DNA of 64,000 nt from Halioglobus sp. (GTDB lineage Bacteria > Pseudomonadota > Gammaproteobacteria > Pseudomonadales > Halieaceae), in NCBI GenBank assembly GCA_002699145.1, contig PABK01000008.1:62001-126000 (forward strand), given 5' to 3'. Shown here piece by piece: positions 44,565 to 57,069 of the stretch. Made by a program: the position numbers and the translations under genes. The stretch's first letter is position 1. Each line of letters begins with the position of its first letter. The notes beneath the pieces are model-generated. The model was given only the letters and a program-made list of their open reading frames with translations. It made no database searches and was not told where the DNA came from.

Positions 44565-46850
44565 ATGCTTACACCCATGCGCAAGCGGATACTGGCGGGC
44601 CTGCTCGTCGTCTGTAGCGGCCTGCTCGTCGCCTGCAGTGGCGGAGGTGGCGGAGACAGCGCCGATGGCGTACAGCCCGGGCCGCCGCCTCCCGGCGGCC
44701 CGGTGGACCCGACGCCACCGGACCTGCCGGATCCGCCGCCCTCCCCCTACGCCGAGGCGCAGCGACTGATTGCCACCATCACCAGCGTGAGCCTGAACGG
44801 CGACAACCAGGCGGTGGTGGAATTCCAGCTTACCGACGGCAGTAACATCGCCATTACCGATCTCACCGTGGACGATGTGCGCTTTGTCATTGCCAAGTTG
44901 GCGGCGAGCAGCCTGGGTAACCTGACCGGCAACTGGCAGTCCTACGTCAACGATATCGAGACCGCCGGCAGCGTCGGACCGGGCACGCAGGATAGGCTGC
45001 AGGCGACCTATGAGCGCGACGGCGAGTTCGTCAACAACGGCGACGGCACCTACGTCTACACCTTTGCCACCAGCCTCAGTGACCTGCCCCAGGAGATTCT
45101 CGACCAGGCGGCGGTCGAGGGCCTGGACCTGTCCTTCGAAGACGATCGCACCCACCGCGTCGCCATCCAGTTCGACAACTCCAACTCCACCGCCAACCCC
45201 AACTATGACTGGGTTCCGGCGACCGGCGCCCTGGCGAGTTTCAGCCGCGATATCGCCGCCACCGAGAACTGCAACGCCTGCCACGATCCACTGGGCATAC
45301 ACGGCGGCAACCGGCGCGAGATCGAGTACTGTGTGACCTGCCACAACCCGGGCAGCACCGACGCCAACAGCGGCAATACCGTCGACATGAAAGTCATGGT
45401 GCACAAGATCCACATGGGCCGCGACCTGCCCAGCGTGCAGGACGGCGGCGAGTACGCCATCTACGGCTTTCGCGACAGCAAGCACGACTATTCCGACCTT
45501 GGCTACCCGCAGGATATCCGCAACTGCGTGAACTGCCACGTCGGCACCGGCACGGTGGGCGAGCGCGAGGACCTGGTGCTCACCGCCCAGGGCGACAACT
45601 GGGCCGAGGTGGCCTCCATGGCCGCCTGCGGCAGCTGCCACGAGGACCTGGATTTCAGCGTCCACGCCGGCGGCCAGGAGGACGACTCGGGCTGCGGCTC
45701 CTGTCACTCCGCCGGCGGCCCCGCGGGCAGTATCGCCGACAGCCACCGCATTCTCAGCCAGGAGGCCAGCGCGCGCTTCGCCGCCGAGGTGGTGCGCGTG
45801 GTCAACAGCATGCCCGGCGACGTGCCGCGGGCGGTCATCGCCATCAGCAACCCGGAGACCGGCGAGCGCTACGACCTGCACAACGACCCGGAATTCGAAG
45901 GCGGGTCCGTGAACGTACGCGTGTCCTGGGACACGCGCGACTACCACAACACCGGCAACGGCGCGGAAGACGCCGGATCCATCTCCGCCAGCGCCCTGAG
46001 CGGCTCCACGGACAACGGCAACGGCACCTACAGTGTGAGCATGCCCATCGCCCTGCCCGACGGCAGCGAGCCACCGGGGGTTGCGGCCTCCGGCAGCGGT
46101 GTCGCGGTGGTCGAGGGGCGCCTGTCACTGGTGCTGGAGGAAGGCGCGGACGCCGAGACCGTCCCCCTGGTCAACGCCCACGGCTTCTTCTCTATCGACG
46201 AACCCGACGCGGTCGCTGTGCCGCGCCGCGATTCGGTGGAACTGGGCGCCTGCCTGGCCTGCCACGGCTCGCTGAGCCTGCACGGCGGCAACCGCACGGA
46301 CAGCATCAACAGCTGTGTCACCTGCCACAACCCACGCAACACCGACCGCGAGGTACGCGAGATCGCGGCCGACCCGCCGACGGACGGCAAGGCGGAGGAG
46401 TCACTGCACTTCAAGACCATGATTCACGGCATCCACGCCGCGGCCATGCGCGAGAACCCGCTGCAGATCGTCGGTCGCAATGGCGGCACAACCCACGTCT
46501 ACGACGAGGAGGAGGTGCACTACCCCGGCAACCTCGCCAACTGCACCGCCTGTCACGGCGACAGCGGCTTCGGCCTGGCCCTGGCCGACGGCGTGCTCGG
46601 CACCACGGTGGACACCGGGGCGGACCACACGGATCCGGCCGACGACACGGTGGTGTCGCCGATGGCCGCTGCCTGCGCCAGTTGTCACGACAGCGATGTC
46701 GCCGCGGCGCACATGGAGTCCCAGGGCGCCAGCTTCGCCACCTCACAGGCGGCGCTGGACAGTGGCGCGGTGGTCGAAACCTGCGTTGTTTGCCACGGCG
46801 AGGGCAAGGCGAACGACGCCTGGGTCAGTCACCAGTCCTTCCTGGACTGA
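44565..46850 (+). CDS. OmcA/MtrC-family decaheme surface lipoprotein cytochrome
   Basis: Cell-surface terminal reductase of 761 residues. Lipobox LLVACS (C24), a Gly-rich then Pro-rich linker (to about 62), then two beta-rich domains, each followed by a pentaheme cluster. The first set is CNACH, CVTCH, CVNCH, CGSCH, CGSCH (about 239-390); the second CLACH, CVTCH, CTACH, CASCH, CVVCH (about 563-750). This 5+5 split with 'IHGGN' after the first haem of each set is the OmcA/MtrC plan. It could reduce metal oxides, humic substances or electrodes, or form a link to other cells. Third gene of the operon, ended by a strong terminator. Confidence 0.95.
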   Translation: MLTPMRKRILAGLLVVCSGLLVACSGGGGGDSADGVQPGPPPPGGPVDPTPPDLPDPPPSPYAEAQRLIATITSVSLNGDNQAVVEFQLTDGSNIAITDLTVDDVRFVIAKLAASSLGNLTGNWQSYVNDIETAGSVGPGTQDRLQATYERDGEFVNNGDGTYVYTFATSLSDLPQEILDQAAVEGLDLSFEDDRTHRVAIQFDNSNSTANPNYDWVPATGALASFSRDIAATENCNACHDPLGIHGGNRREIEYCVTCHNPGSTDANSGNTVDMKVMVHKIHMGRDLPSVQDGGEYAIYGFRDSKHDYSDLGYPQDIRNCVNCHVGTGTVGEREDLVLTAQGDNWAEVASMAACGSCHEDLDFSVHAGGQEDDSGCGSCHSAGGPAGSIADSHRILSQEASARFAAEVVRVVNSMPGDVPRAVIAISNPETGERYDLHNDPEFEGGSVNVRVSWDTRDYHNTGNGAEDAGSISASALSGSTDNGNGTYSVSMPIALPDGSEPPGVAASGSGVAVVEGRLSLVLEEGADAETVPLVNAHGFFSIDEPDAVAVPRRDSVELGACLACHGSLSLHGGNRTDSINSCVTCHNPRNTDREVREIAADPPTDGKAEESLHFKTMIHGIHAAAMRENPLQIVGRNGGTTHVYDEEEVHYPGNLANCTACHGDSGFGLALADGVLGTTVDTGADHTDPADDTVVSPMAAACASCHDSDVAAAHMESQGASFATSQAALDSGAVVETCVVCHGEGKANDAWVSHQSFLD

Positions 46851-46864
46851 GCCTGATCACCCCG

Positions 46865-46895
46865 AACACCCCCGCCTGCGCGGGGGTGTTTTTTT
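46865..46895 (+). terminator. Strong rho-independent terminator of the mtr-like operon
   Basis: AACACCCCCGC pairs with GCGGGGGTGTT around a short loop, followed by seven T. It lies 14 bases after the MtrC-type stop. Confidence 0.93.
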
Positions 46896-47075
46896 GTGCA
46901 GCGCAAGCGTTGACGCGCGGACGCTGCAGGAGCGTCAGGCATGAGCGGCATGCACAGGCATGCACGGCATTGCCTATGCAGCCGGGCACCGAGAACTCAC
47001 GCAACACTCCCACGACACGCCAAAAGTAGGCTACTATTGCCCGGTCACGAGCCAAGGGCGCAGGAGGGAAACGCC

Positions 47076-48206
47076 ATGACGGGTCATTCACGGGGATTGC
47101 TGCCCATCGTACTTTCGCTGCTGCTCGCCGCCTGTGGTGACGCCGTGGAGGAGGCGCCTGCCGAGACAGCCAGACCGGTCAAGTTGTTCACCGTCGCCGG
47201 CGGCGCCACCGACGCCATGCGCACCTATCCCGGCCGCGTCGACGCCTCGCAGCGCGCCGAACTCGCATTTCGCGTACCGGGCAAGCTGCAGGAACTGCCC
47301 GTGCGAGAGGGCGACCTGGTGGAGGAAGGCCAGGTGCTGGCCAAACTGGACCCCACCGAATACGCGCTCATCGTCGAGGACCGCCAGGCCAGGTTCGACA
47401 AGGCGCAGCGCAACTTCAACCGCGGCAAGGAACTGGTGGCCGAGGGCAATATCTCGCGCCTGGATTTCGATCGTATGGAGGCGGAGTTTCGCAGCGCCTC
47501 CGCCGCGCTGTCCCAGGCGCGCAAGGACCTGGAATACACCGAACTCGTATCGCCCTTTACCGGCAGGATCGCCGAGCGTGCGGTAGAGAACTTCGAAGAG
47601 GTGCTGGCCAAGCAGACCGTGATCACGCTGCAAAATATCGAGCAACTCGACGTGGTCATCGACCTGCCCGAATCCGTGGTGCGCGGTATCCGCGGCGCCT
47701 TCCGCAAAGCCAGCGTTGGCACTTCCGCCAGCGAGCCGGCGGCGCGGGCCTCGGCGCGCTTCGAGGGCCACAACAACGAGAGCTTCCCGCTACAAACCAA
47801 GGAACTGGCCACCAAGGCCGACGCACAGACCCAGACCTACCGCGCCACTTTTACCATGGCGGCGCCGGACAACTTTCCCGTGCTGCCCGGCATGACCGCC
47901 ACCGTGGCGCTGGACCTGAGTGAACTGACCAGCGCCGACGCGGTGAAATGGGTGCCGCAGCGCGCGGTGCAGGCCAGCAACGAACTGCAGCCGAGGGTCT
48001 GGCTGCTGGACGCGCAGAGCATGACAGTCAAGCCGCGTCCCGTTGAACTCGGCCGCGTGTCGGGGGATATGATAGAGATCCGCGACGGGCTGGACGGCGG
48101 CGAGGAGATCGTCGCCGTCGGCGCCGCTTATCTCGCCGAAGGTATGCCGGTGACACGCATGGCCGCATCGGAGCAGGCCGTGCCCCGGGCGGACGACCCG
48201 TCCTGA
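47076..48206 (+). CDS. RND efflux periplasmic adaptor (membrane-fusion) lipoprotein
   Basis: MFP subunit of 376 residues joining an RND pump to an outer-membrane channel. The ATG at 47076 has AGGAGGG; the longer in-frame start at 46941 overlaps no signal. Lipobox LLAAC (C20). Seen: lipoyl half-motifs around the helical hairpin (REGDLVEEGQVLAKLDP ... LVSPFTGRIAER), the hairpin at about 95-155, and a beta-barrel and membrane-proximal domain to the end (RDGLDGGEEIVAVG). It is followed 21 bases on by the pump. No outer-membrane channel gene is adjacent, so a TolC located elsewhere is expected. The drug or solute is unknown. Confidence 0.94.
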   Translation: MTGHSRGLLPIVLSLLLAACGDAVEEAPAETARPVKLFTVAGGATDAMRTYPGRVDASQRAELAFRVPGKLQELPVREGDLVEEGQVLAKLDPTEYALIVEDRQARFDKAQRNFNRGKELVAEGNISRLDFDRMEAEFRSASAALSQARKDLEYTELVSPFTGRIAERAVENFEEVLAKQTVITLQNIEQLDVVIDLPESVVRGIRGAFRKASVGTSASEPAARASARFEGHNNESFPLQTKELATKADAQTQTYRATFTMAAPDNFPVLPGMTATVALDLSELTSADAVKWVPQRAVQASNELQPRVWLLDAQSMTVKPRPVELGRVSGDMIEIRDGLDGGEEIVAVGAAYLAEGMPVTRMAASEQAVPRADDPS

Positions 48207-48227
48207 TCAGCGCGGAGCTTCGACTAC

Positions 48228-51200
48228 ATGAACATCGGTGAGTATTCGGTCAGCAACCCGGTCATATCCTGGCTGCTGGTAGTGATTATGGTAGGCGGCG
48301 GTCTCATCGCCTACGAGCAGATGGGAAAACTCGAGGACCCCGCGTTCACCATCAAGTCGGCGAAGATCCTCACCCGCTACCCCGGCGCCACCGCCCGCGA
48401 GGTGCAGGAGGAACTGACCTACCACCTGGAAGACGCGATCCAGAAGATGCCGCAGATCAAGCGCATCAAGATGTCCGTGTCGCGCCCGGGACTGTCCGAT
48501 ATCCTCATCGACTTCAAGGACGAGTACAAGGCGGCGGACCTGCCCAACATCTTCGATGAACTGCGGCGCAAGATCACCGATGTCAAACCGGATTTGCCGC
48601 CCGGCGCGCTGGCGCCGGTGGTGCTGGACGATTTCGGCGACGTCTATGGCATTTACCTGGTATTGACCGGCGAGGGCTACAGCTGGCGCGATCTCTACGA
48701 CACCGCGGACGCGGTGAAGAAGGAGCTGGTGCTGGTCGACGGCGTGCGCAAGGTGGTCATCCAGGGCGAACAGCGCGAGGTGGTGTACCTGGATATCTCG
48801 CGCAGCAAGGTCGCGGAACTGGGCCTGGACCTGGCCGACGTCGCCAGGGTGATCGGCTCGCAGAACGTCGTGGTCGACGCCGGCAGCATCCCCGTCGGCG
48901 ACGACTACATCCGCATGAGCCCCACCGGTGATTTCCGCTCCGTACAGGAGATCGGCGACGTCCTGATCAGCTCCACCGACAGGAAGCTGATACGCCTGAG
49001 CGACTTCGCCACCATCACCCGCGCCTACGAGGAAGTGCCGGCCAAGATCTACTACGTCAACGGCAAACCCGGCCTGAGCATCGGTATATCCATGCTCGGT
49101 GGCGAGAACGTGGTGGAAGTCGGTCGCAATGTGTCGGCCAAGCTGGACGAACTGCTGCCGGTGATCCCCATCGGCATGCAACTGGAATCTGTCTACGACC
49201 AGCCGCTGGAGGTCGAGAACTCGGTCAGCGGTTTCCTGGTCAGCGTGGGCCAGGCGGTGGCGATCGTACTCATCGTCCTGCTCGCCTTCATGGGGCTGCG
49301 CACCGGTATTGTCATCGGCGCGGTACTGCTCATCACGGTCGCCGGCACCCTGTTCATCATGAACATCTTCGGCATCGAACTGCAGCGCATCTCCCTGGGC
49401 GCCCTGGTCATCGCCCTGGGCATGCTGGTGGATAACGCCATCGTGGTCGCCGAGGGCATGCTGGTACGCATGGAATCCGGCATGAAGGCGATGCAGGCCG
49501 CCGGCGAGGCGGTGGGGAAAACCATCTGGGCATTGCTCGGCGGCACGGTTATCGGCATTCTCGCCTTCTCCGCCATCGGCCTGTCGCCGGACAACACCGG
49601 CGAGTTCGCCAGTTCACTGTTCTACGTCATCCTCATCTCCCTGGCGCTGAGCTGGGTCACCGCTATCAGCACCACACCCCTGCTCTGCGCGCTGCTGTTG
49701 AAGACCAGCGAAGGTGACAGCGGCGACAGCAAGGATCCTTACGCCGGGCGCCTGTTCCAGGGCTATCGCGGTCTCGTCGGCTGGGCCATCGATCACCGCT
49801 GGGTGACCCTGGGCACGGTGGTGGGCCTGTTCGTCATCTCCGTGATTGGGTTCGGCTCGGTGAAAAGCGGCTTCTTCCCCGATTCCAACACGCCGATCTT
49901 TTTCGTCGACGTGTGGGAGCCGGAGGGCGCCGACATTCGCACCACGCGCGAGGACACACTGCGCGTCAGCCAGTTCCTGCGCGAGCAGCCGGGCGTGGTG
50001 CAGACTACCTCGGTGATCGGGGGGCCGCACCAGCGTTTCACCCTGGTCTACGACGCCAGGGAACCCACGCCGACCTACGGCCAGATCATCGTGCGTACCG
50101 AGCAGCGCGACCAGATACCCGCGGTCACCGAGGCGGTGCGCGAGTACATGGCGCAGCAGATGCCCTGGACCGATCCCATCATCAAGCCCCTGCGCATCGG
50201 GCCCGGTCGCGACTCCCGCATCGAGGCGCGTTTTTCCGGACCGGACCCGGCCGTGCTGCGCCGGCTCTCCGCCAAGGCAGAGGCCATCATGCGCGCCGAT
50301 GCCGACGCCACGGATGTGCGCAATGACTGGCGTGCGCCGATGAAAGTCGTCACCCCCGTATTCAACGAACAGGTTGCGCGGCAGCTCGGCGTCGACCGCG
50401 AGGCCCTGGGTGACGCGCTCAAGTACGCCTTCGACGGTCTGCAGGTAGGTACCTACCGCGACGGCAACCGGCTGCTGCCGATCCGCCTGCGCGCGCCCGC
50501 CGACGAACGCGGCAGCCTCGACGACGTGCGCGACATCCAGGTGTGGAGCCCCATCCTGCGGCGTTCCGTCCCTGTCTCGCAGGTGGTCTCGGGCTACCAG
50601 ACGACCTGGGAGAACACCGTTATCCGCGGGCGCAATCGCATCCAGACCATCATCGCCTCCTGCAACCCCCTGCACGGGCTGGCGGCGCCGCTGCTGGAGC
50701 GCCTGCGCCCGCAGATCGAAGCGATAGAACTGCCCCCGGGCTACCACCTGGAATGGGGTGGCGAGTACGAGGATTCCGTCAATGCGCAGGCGGGGCTCGC
50801 CACGTCGCTGCCGGTGGGCTTCCTGCTCATGATACTCACCAGCATCTTCCTCTTCGGCAAGCTGCGCCAACCGCTGATCATCTGGCTCACCGTGCCACTG
50901 GCCATTGTCGGCATTACCGCCGGCTTGCTGTCCATTGACGGGGCCTTCGACTTCATGTCCCTGCTGGGCGCCCTGTCGCTGATCGGCCTGCTGATCAAGA
51001 ACGCCATCGTGCTCATCGAGGAAATAGACCAGCAGATCGAGAGCGGCGACAAACCGCCCTACGACGCGCTACTGGACTCCTGCGTCAGCCGTATGCGGCC
51101 GGTCATGCTCGCCGCGACCACCACCATACTGGGCCTGATTCCGCTGCTCAGCGACGTGTTCTTCGTCAACATGTCGGTCACCATCATGGCCGGCCTGGGC

Positions 51201-51302
51201 TTCGCCAGCATCCTCACCCTGGTGGTGGTGCCGACGCTGTACGCGGTGATGTTCAAGATACAGAAAGATGAAGCTGCGGGCAGCGCAACAACGGTCACCT
51301 GA
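48228..51302 (+). CDS. RND-family efflux permease
   Basis: Proton-driven inner-membrane pump of 1024 residues with the duplicated AcrB plan. There is one N-terminal membrane segment, a large periplasmic domain (about 32-330), five membrane segments, then the same again. TM4 carries the proton-relay region LGMLVDNAIVVAEG. The second half has LIGLLIKNAIVLIEEI and RMRPVMLAATTTILGLIPLL. Its sequence places it with the HAE1-like/multidrug branch rather than with heavy-metal CzcA pumps (inference). Adaptor gene directly upstream; same operon. Confidence 0.95.
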   Translation: MNIGEYSVSNPVISWLLVVIMVGGGLIAYEQMGKLEDPAFTIKSAKILTRYPGATAREVQEELTYHLEDAIQKMPQIKRIKMSVSRPGLSDILIDFKDEYKAADLPNIFDELRRKITDVKPDLPPGALAPVVLDDFGDVYGIYLVLTGEGYSWRDLYDTADAVKKELVLVDGVRKVVIQGEQREVVYLDISRSKVAELGLDLADVARVIGSQNVVVDAGSIPVGDDYIRMSPTGDFRSVQEIGDVLISSTDRKLIRLSDFATITRAYEEVPAKIYYVNGKPGLSIGISMLGGENVVEVGRNVSAKLDELLPVIPIGMQLESVYDQPLEVENSVSGFLVSVGQAVAIVLIVLLAFMGLRTGIVIGAVLLITVAGTLFIMNIFGIELQRISLGALVIALGMLVDNAIVVAEGMLVRMESGMKAMQAAGEAVGKTIWALLGGTVIGILAFSAIGLSPDNTGEFASSLFYVILISLALSWVTAISTTPLLCALLLKTSEGDSGDSKDPYAGRLFQGYRGLVGWAIDHRWVTLGTVVGLFVISVIGFGSVKSGFFPDSNTPIFFVDVWEPEGADIRTTREDTLRVSQFLREQPGVVQTTSVIGGPHQRFTLVYDAREPTPTYGQIIVRTEQRDQIPAVTEAVREYMAQQMPWTDPIIKPLRIGPGRDSRIEARFSGPDPAVLRRLSAKAEAIMRADADATDVRNDWRAPMKVVTPVFNEQVARQLGVDREALGDALKYAFDGLQVGTYRDGNRLLPIRLRAPADERGSLDDVRDIQVWSPILRRSVPVSQVVSGYQTTWENTVIRGRNRIQTIIASCNPLHGLAAPLLERLRPQIEAIELPPGYHLEWGGEYEDSVNAQAGLATSLPVGFLLMILTSIFLFGKLRQPLIIWLTVPLAIVGITAGLLSIDGAFDFMSLLGALSLIGLLIKNAIVLIEEIDQQIESGDKPPYDALLDSCVSRMRPVMLAATTTILGLIPLLSDVFFVNMSVTIMAGLGFASILTLVVVPTLYAVMFKIQKDEAAGSATTVT

Positions 51303-51407
51303 GACTGCTACCGTGGCAGTGAACACCCGTGAATCAGCCCCTTCTCGGCGCGCTGCGCAGGTGGGCTGACACAACCACCACCAAGCAACCAGGAAAGGAA
51401 ACCCGTC

Positions 51408-52664
51408 ATGCTGGAAGCCACCAACCGTTTCTTCAACAACGCCGCGGACCACCTCGAACTCGACGAACGCCTGCGCACCATTCTCAGCACGCCGCGGCGT
51501 GTGGTGCGCGTGGAGATCGTTACCGAGAGCGACAGCGGCGAGCTGATGCACCACCTGGGCTACCGCGTGCAGCACAACCAGGCGCGCGGACCGATGAAGG
51601 GCGGCCTGCGCTTCCACCCGGATATGGACGAGGATCACGCGGCCAGCCTGGCCAGCCTGATGACCTGGAAAACCGCCGTCGTCGATGTGCCCTACGGCGG
51701 CGCGAAAGGCGGTATCAATTGCGATCCCTCCAAACTCAGCGAGGCGGAATTGCACCGCATCACCACCACCTTCGTCAGCCTGGTGCGCGAGGTCATCGGG
51801 CCGACCATCGACATTCCCGCGCCGGATGTCAACACCAACGCGACGATCATGTCCTGGATCATGGATGAATACTCCAAGTTCTACGGCTTCAGCCCCGGCG
51901 TGGTGACCGGCAAACCGGTGGACCTGTTCGGCTCACTGGGCCGCGAGGAGGCGACCGGCCGCGGTGTGATGTACGCGCTGGAGGAATGCCTGAAGGAGAG
52001 CGGTCGAGAACTGTCAGACGTCAGCGTGGCCATACAGGGCTTCGGCAACGTGGGCAGCCATGCCGCCCGGCTCATTCACGAGCGCGGCGGCAAGATCGTC
52101 GCCGTCTCGGACATCAGCGGGGGACTGCGCAATGACAATGGCCTGGATATACCCGCCCTGCTCGACTGGGTGGCCAGGAACAAGGTCGTCGAGGGTTTTC
52201 CCGGCGGCGACAAGGTCGACGGCGCAGCGGTGCTCACCGGCAAGTGCGACGTGCTGATTCCCGCGGCGCTGGAAGCTGCGGTCACCGCGGACAATGTGGC
52301 GGATGTGCAGGCGGAGATCGTGGTGGAAGCGGCCAATGGCCCGCTGACGCCGGATGCGCACGAGATACTGGTGGGGCGCGGCGTTACCGTAATCCCGGAT
52401 ATCCTCGCCAACGCCGGCGGTGTCACGGTGAGCTACTTCGAGTGGAGCCAGAACATCCAGCAGTTCCAGTGGGAGGAAGCCCGCGTGATCGAGGAACTCG
52501 AGCGCAAGATGCGCCGCGCCTACCAGTCGGTGGCGACGCTGGCGCGGGACGAGGGCGTCGACCAGCGCACCGCGGCCTTTGTCCTGGCCATCAAGCGCGT
52601 CGCGCGCGCCGCCTCCATGCGCCAGGCCATATCTCACCTGCTGCCGGCCAGCCTGAAAGGCTGA
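51408..52664 (+). CDS. Glu/Leu/Phe/Val-family dehydrogenase (probably glutamate dehydrogenase)
   Basis: Oxidative deamination of an amino acid, probably glutamate to 2-oxoglutarate, with NAD(P). Length 418 residues, as in hexameric catabolic GDHs. Seen: substrate-site GPMKGGLRFHP, catalytic Lys in PYGGAKGGI, APDVNTN, and the Rossmann motif GFGNVGSHAA near 210. Leu, Phe and Val dehydrogenases share the fold but are usually shorter (about 350-370). Single gene, convergent with acnA (30-base gap). AGGAAAGG precedes the ATG. It would feed the TCA enzymes encoded next to it. Confidence 0.93.
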   Translation: MLEATNRFFNNAADHLELDERLRTILSTPRRVVRVEIVTESDSGELMHHLGYRVQHNQARGPMKGGLRFHPDMDEDHAASLASLMTWKTAVVDVPYGGAKGGINCDPSKLSEAELHRITTTFVSLVREVIGPTIDIPAPDVNTNATIMSWIMDEYSKFYGFSPGVVTGKPVDLFGSLGREEATGRGVMYALEECLKESGRELSDVSVAIQGFGNVGSHAARLIHERGGKIVAVSDISGGLRNDNGLDIPALLDWVARNKVVEGFPGGDKVDGAAVLTGKCDVLIPAALEAAVTADNVADVQAEIVVEAANGPLTPDAHEILVGRGVTVIPDILANAGGVTVSYFEWSQNIQQFQWEEARVIEELERKMRRAYQSVATLARDEGVDQRTAAFVLAIKRVARAASMRQAISHLLPASLKG

Positions 52665-52694
52665 GCCGGCGCAAACTGCCGGTGGCGCAGCGAC

Positions 52695-55418
<2,724 letters not shown>

Positions 55419-55515
55419 AGCGAGGTCTCTTGCAGTAAATACCAATTGTGGCGGCGCGGCGGCCCCGCGCCGACTATGCTGGTAACTATAGCAGTCCTGA
55501 GAGGAGGAACAGAGC

Positions 55516-56892
55516 ATGCGCGAGGTGTCGGACAGCCTGGGGGTCGTGGAAGTACCGGACGAGGCCCTGTACGGCGCCCAGACCCAGCGCGCCGTGGACA
55601 ATTTCACCATCAGCCACCGCCGCATGCCGGAGAGGTTCATACGCAACCTCGCCCGCCTCAAGGCCGCCGCGGCCCGCGCCAACCGCCACTGCCGGGCGCT
55701 GGACGAACAGCGCGCCGAGGCCATCGAGCAGGCCGCGCTGAGCGTGGCCGCCGGCGCTCACCCGGAGCAGTTTCCCGTGCCGGTGCTGCAAACCGGTTCC
55801 GGCACCAGCAGCAACATGAACATGAACGAGGTGCTGGCGCGGCTCGCCGGCGCCACCTGCCCGCTCGAGGTGCATCCCAACGACCATGTGAATTGCAGCC
55901 AGAGCAGCAACGACGTCATTCCCAGCTGCATCCAGATCTGCGCCCTGGAGCAGGTGCAGCACGAGTTACTGCCGGCGCTTGAGCGACTGGAGGCGGTTAT
56001 CCGCAAGCGCGCCGCCGAACTGTCCGGCGTGGTCAAGACCGGCCGCACCCACCTCATGGATGCCATGCCGCTGAGCATGGGACAGGAACTGCAGGCCTGG
56101 GCCGCGCAACTGGCCGAGTGCGGGCAGCGATTGCGCGAATGCGCGCCGCGCCTGGCGCAGTTGCCCATCGGCGGCTCGGCGGTGGGCACCGGGGTCAACG
56201 TCCCCGCGGGTTTCGCGGCCAGGGTGGCGCAGGAGCTGGGCGCGCTCACCGGCGTCGACTTCAGCCTTGCCGACAGCGCGTTCGCGCGCATGGCCGGGCA
56301 GGACGTGGCGCTGGAGTGTTCCTCGCACCTGCGCGCGACAGCGGTGGTGCACACCAAAATCGCCAACGACCTGCGCTGGATGTCCTCCGGCCCCCTGGCG
56401 GGACTGGCGGAAATCGAGTTGGAGGCCCTGCAGCCGGGCTCTTCCATCATGCCGGGCAAGGTCAACCCGGTGCTGCCGGAGGCGGTACTGATGGCCGCGG
56501 CCCAGGTGCTGGGTAACGACGGCAGTATCGCGCTGGCGGCCCAGTCCGGGAACTTCCAGCTCAACGTGATGCTGCCGCTGATCGCCGACAAGCTGCTCGA
56601 CTCGCTGCAGCTGGTCGCCGGCGCCTGCGGCGCGCTGGAGCGCACCATCGGCGGCTTCAGCGTGAATACGCGGCGCCTGGAGGAGACGCTGGCGGCGAAT
56701 CCCATACTGGTCACGGCGCTGAACCGCCACATCGGCTACGAGCAGGCTGCGCACATCGCCAAGCGCTGTTTCGCCGAACGGCGCCCGGTACTGGACGTCG
56801 CCGCGGAGGAAACCGGGCTGCCGCGGGAGGAACTGGCCGGCTTGCTGGATCCCCGCCGCCTAGCTCACCCGCAGGATCCGGCGGGCGGCTGA
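55516..56892 (+). CDS. fumC: Class II fumarate hydratase
   Basis: Oxygen-stable hydration of fumarate to malate; 458 residues. Signature [15 protein letters not shown] at about 313-327, substrate-site segments [14 protein letters not shown] (about 93-106) and SQSSNDVIP, and catalytic His in [20 protein letters not shown] precedes the ATG. The iron-free class II enzyme suits oxidative conditions. Divergent from acnA, so two TCA enzymes share one regulatory region. Confidence 0.96.
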   Translation: MREVSDSLGVVEVPDEALYGAQTQRAVDNFTISHRRMPERFIRNLARLKAAAARANRHCRALDEQRAEAIEQAALSVAAGAHPEQFPVPVLQTGSGTSSNMNMNEVLARLAGATCPLEVHPNDHVNCSQSSNDVIPSCIQICALEQVQHELLPALERLEAVIRKRAAELSGVVKTGRTHLMDAMPLSMGQELQAWAAQLAECGQRLRECAPRLAQLPIGGSAVGTGVNVPAGFAARVAQELGALTGVDFSLADSAFARMAGQDVALECSSHLRATAVVHTKIANDLRWMSSGPLAGLAEIELEALQPGSSIMPGKVNPVLPEAVLMAAAQVLGNDGSIALAAQSGNFQLNVMLPLIADKLLDSLQLVAGACGALERTIGGFSVNTRRLEETLAANPILVTALNRHIGYEQAAHIAKRCFAERRPVLDVAAEETGLPREELAGLLDPRRLAHPQDPAGG

Positions 56893-56968
56893 CTGCAAGC
56901 GTGGTCGCAACCAGTACACCGGCCGGCCGTGAATCCCATTGAGACAAACTCCCAGTCCGTCATCCCGC

Positions 56969-56985
56969 CTGGCACGGGAGTTGCA
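56969..56985 (+). promoter_or_regulatory. sigma-54 (RpoN) promoter of the PRC-barrel gene
   Basis: CTGGCACGGGAGTTGCA matches the sigma-54 consensus YTGGCACG-N4-TTGCW at every fixed position, with the required GG-N10-GC spacing. The start would be near 56997, about 73 bases before the ATG. AACTCCC just upstream (56947-56953) mirrors GGGAGTT within the promoter. Confidence 0.8.
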
Positions 56986-57069
56986 CCGCTGTAGGCAGGG
57001 CTCGCGACATCCGCGCGGGCGCGACTGGACGTATTTCGCGGGCGCGCGCGTCCGCAGGGAGGACTCGCT

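Noticed and set aside
47025-47035. Short palindrome AGTAGGCTACT before the RND adaptor gene
   Set aside because: Only 5-bp arms; too short to separate from chance without conservation data.
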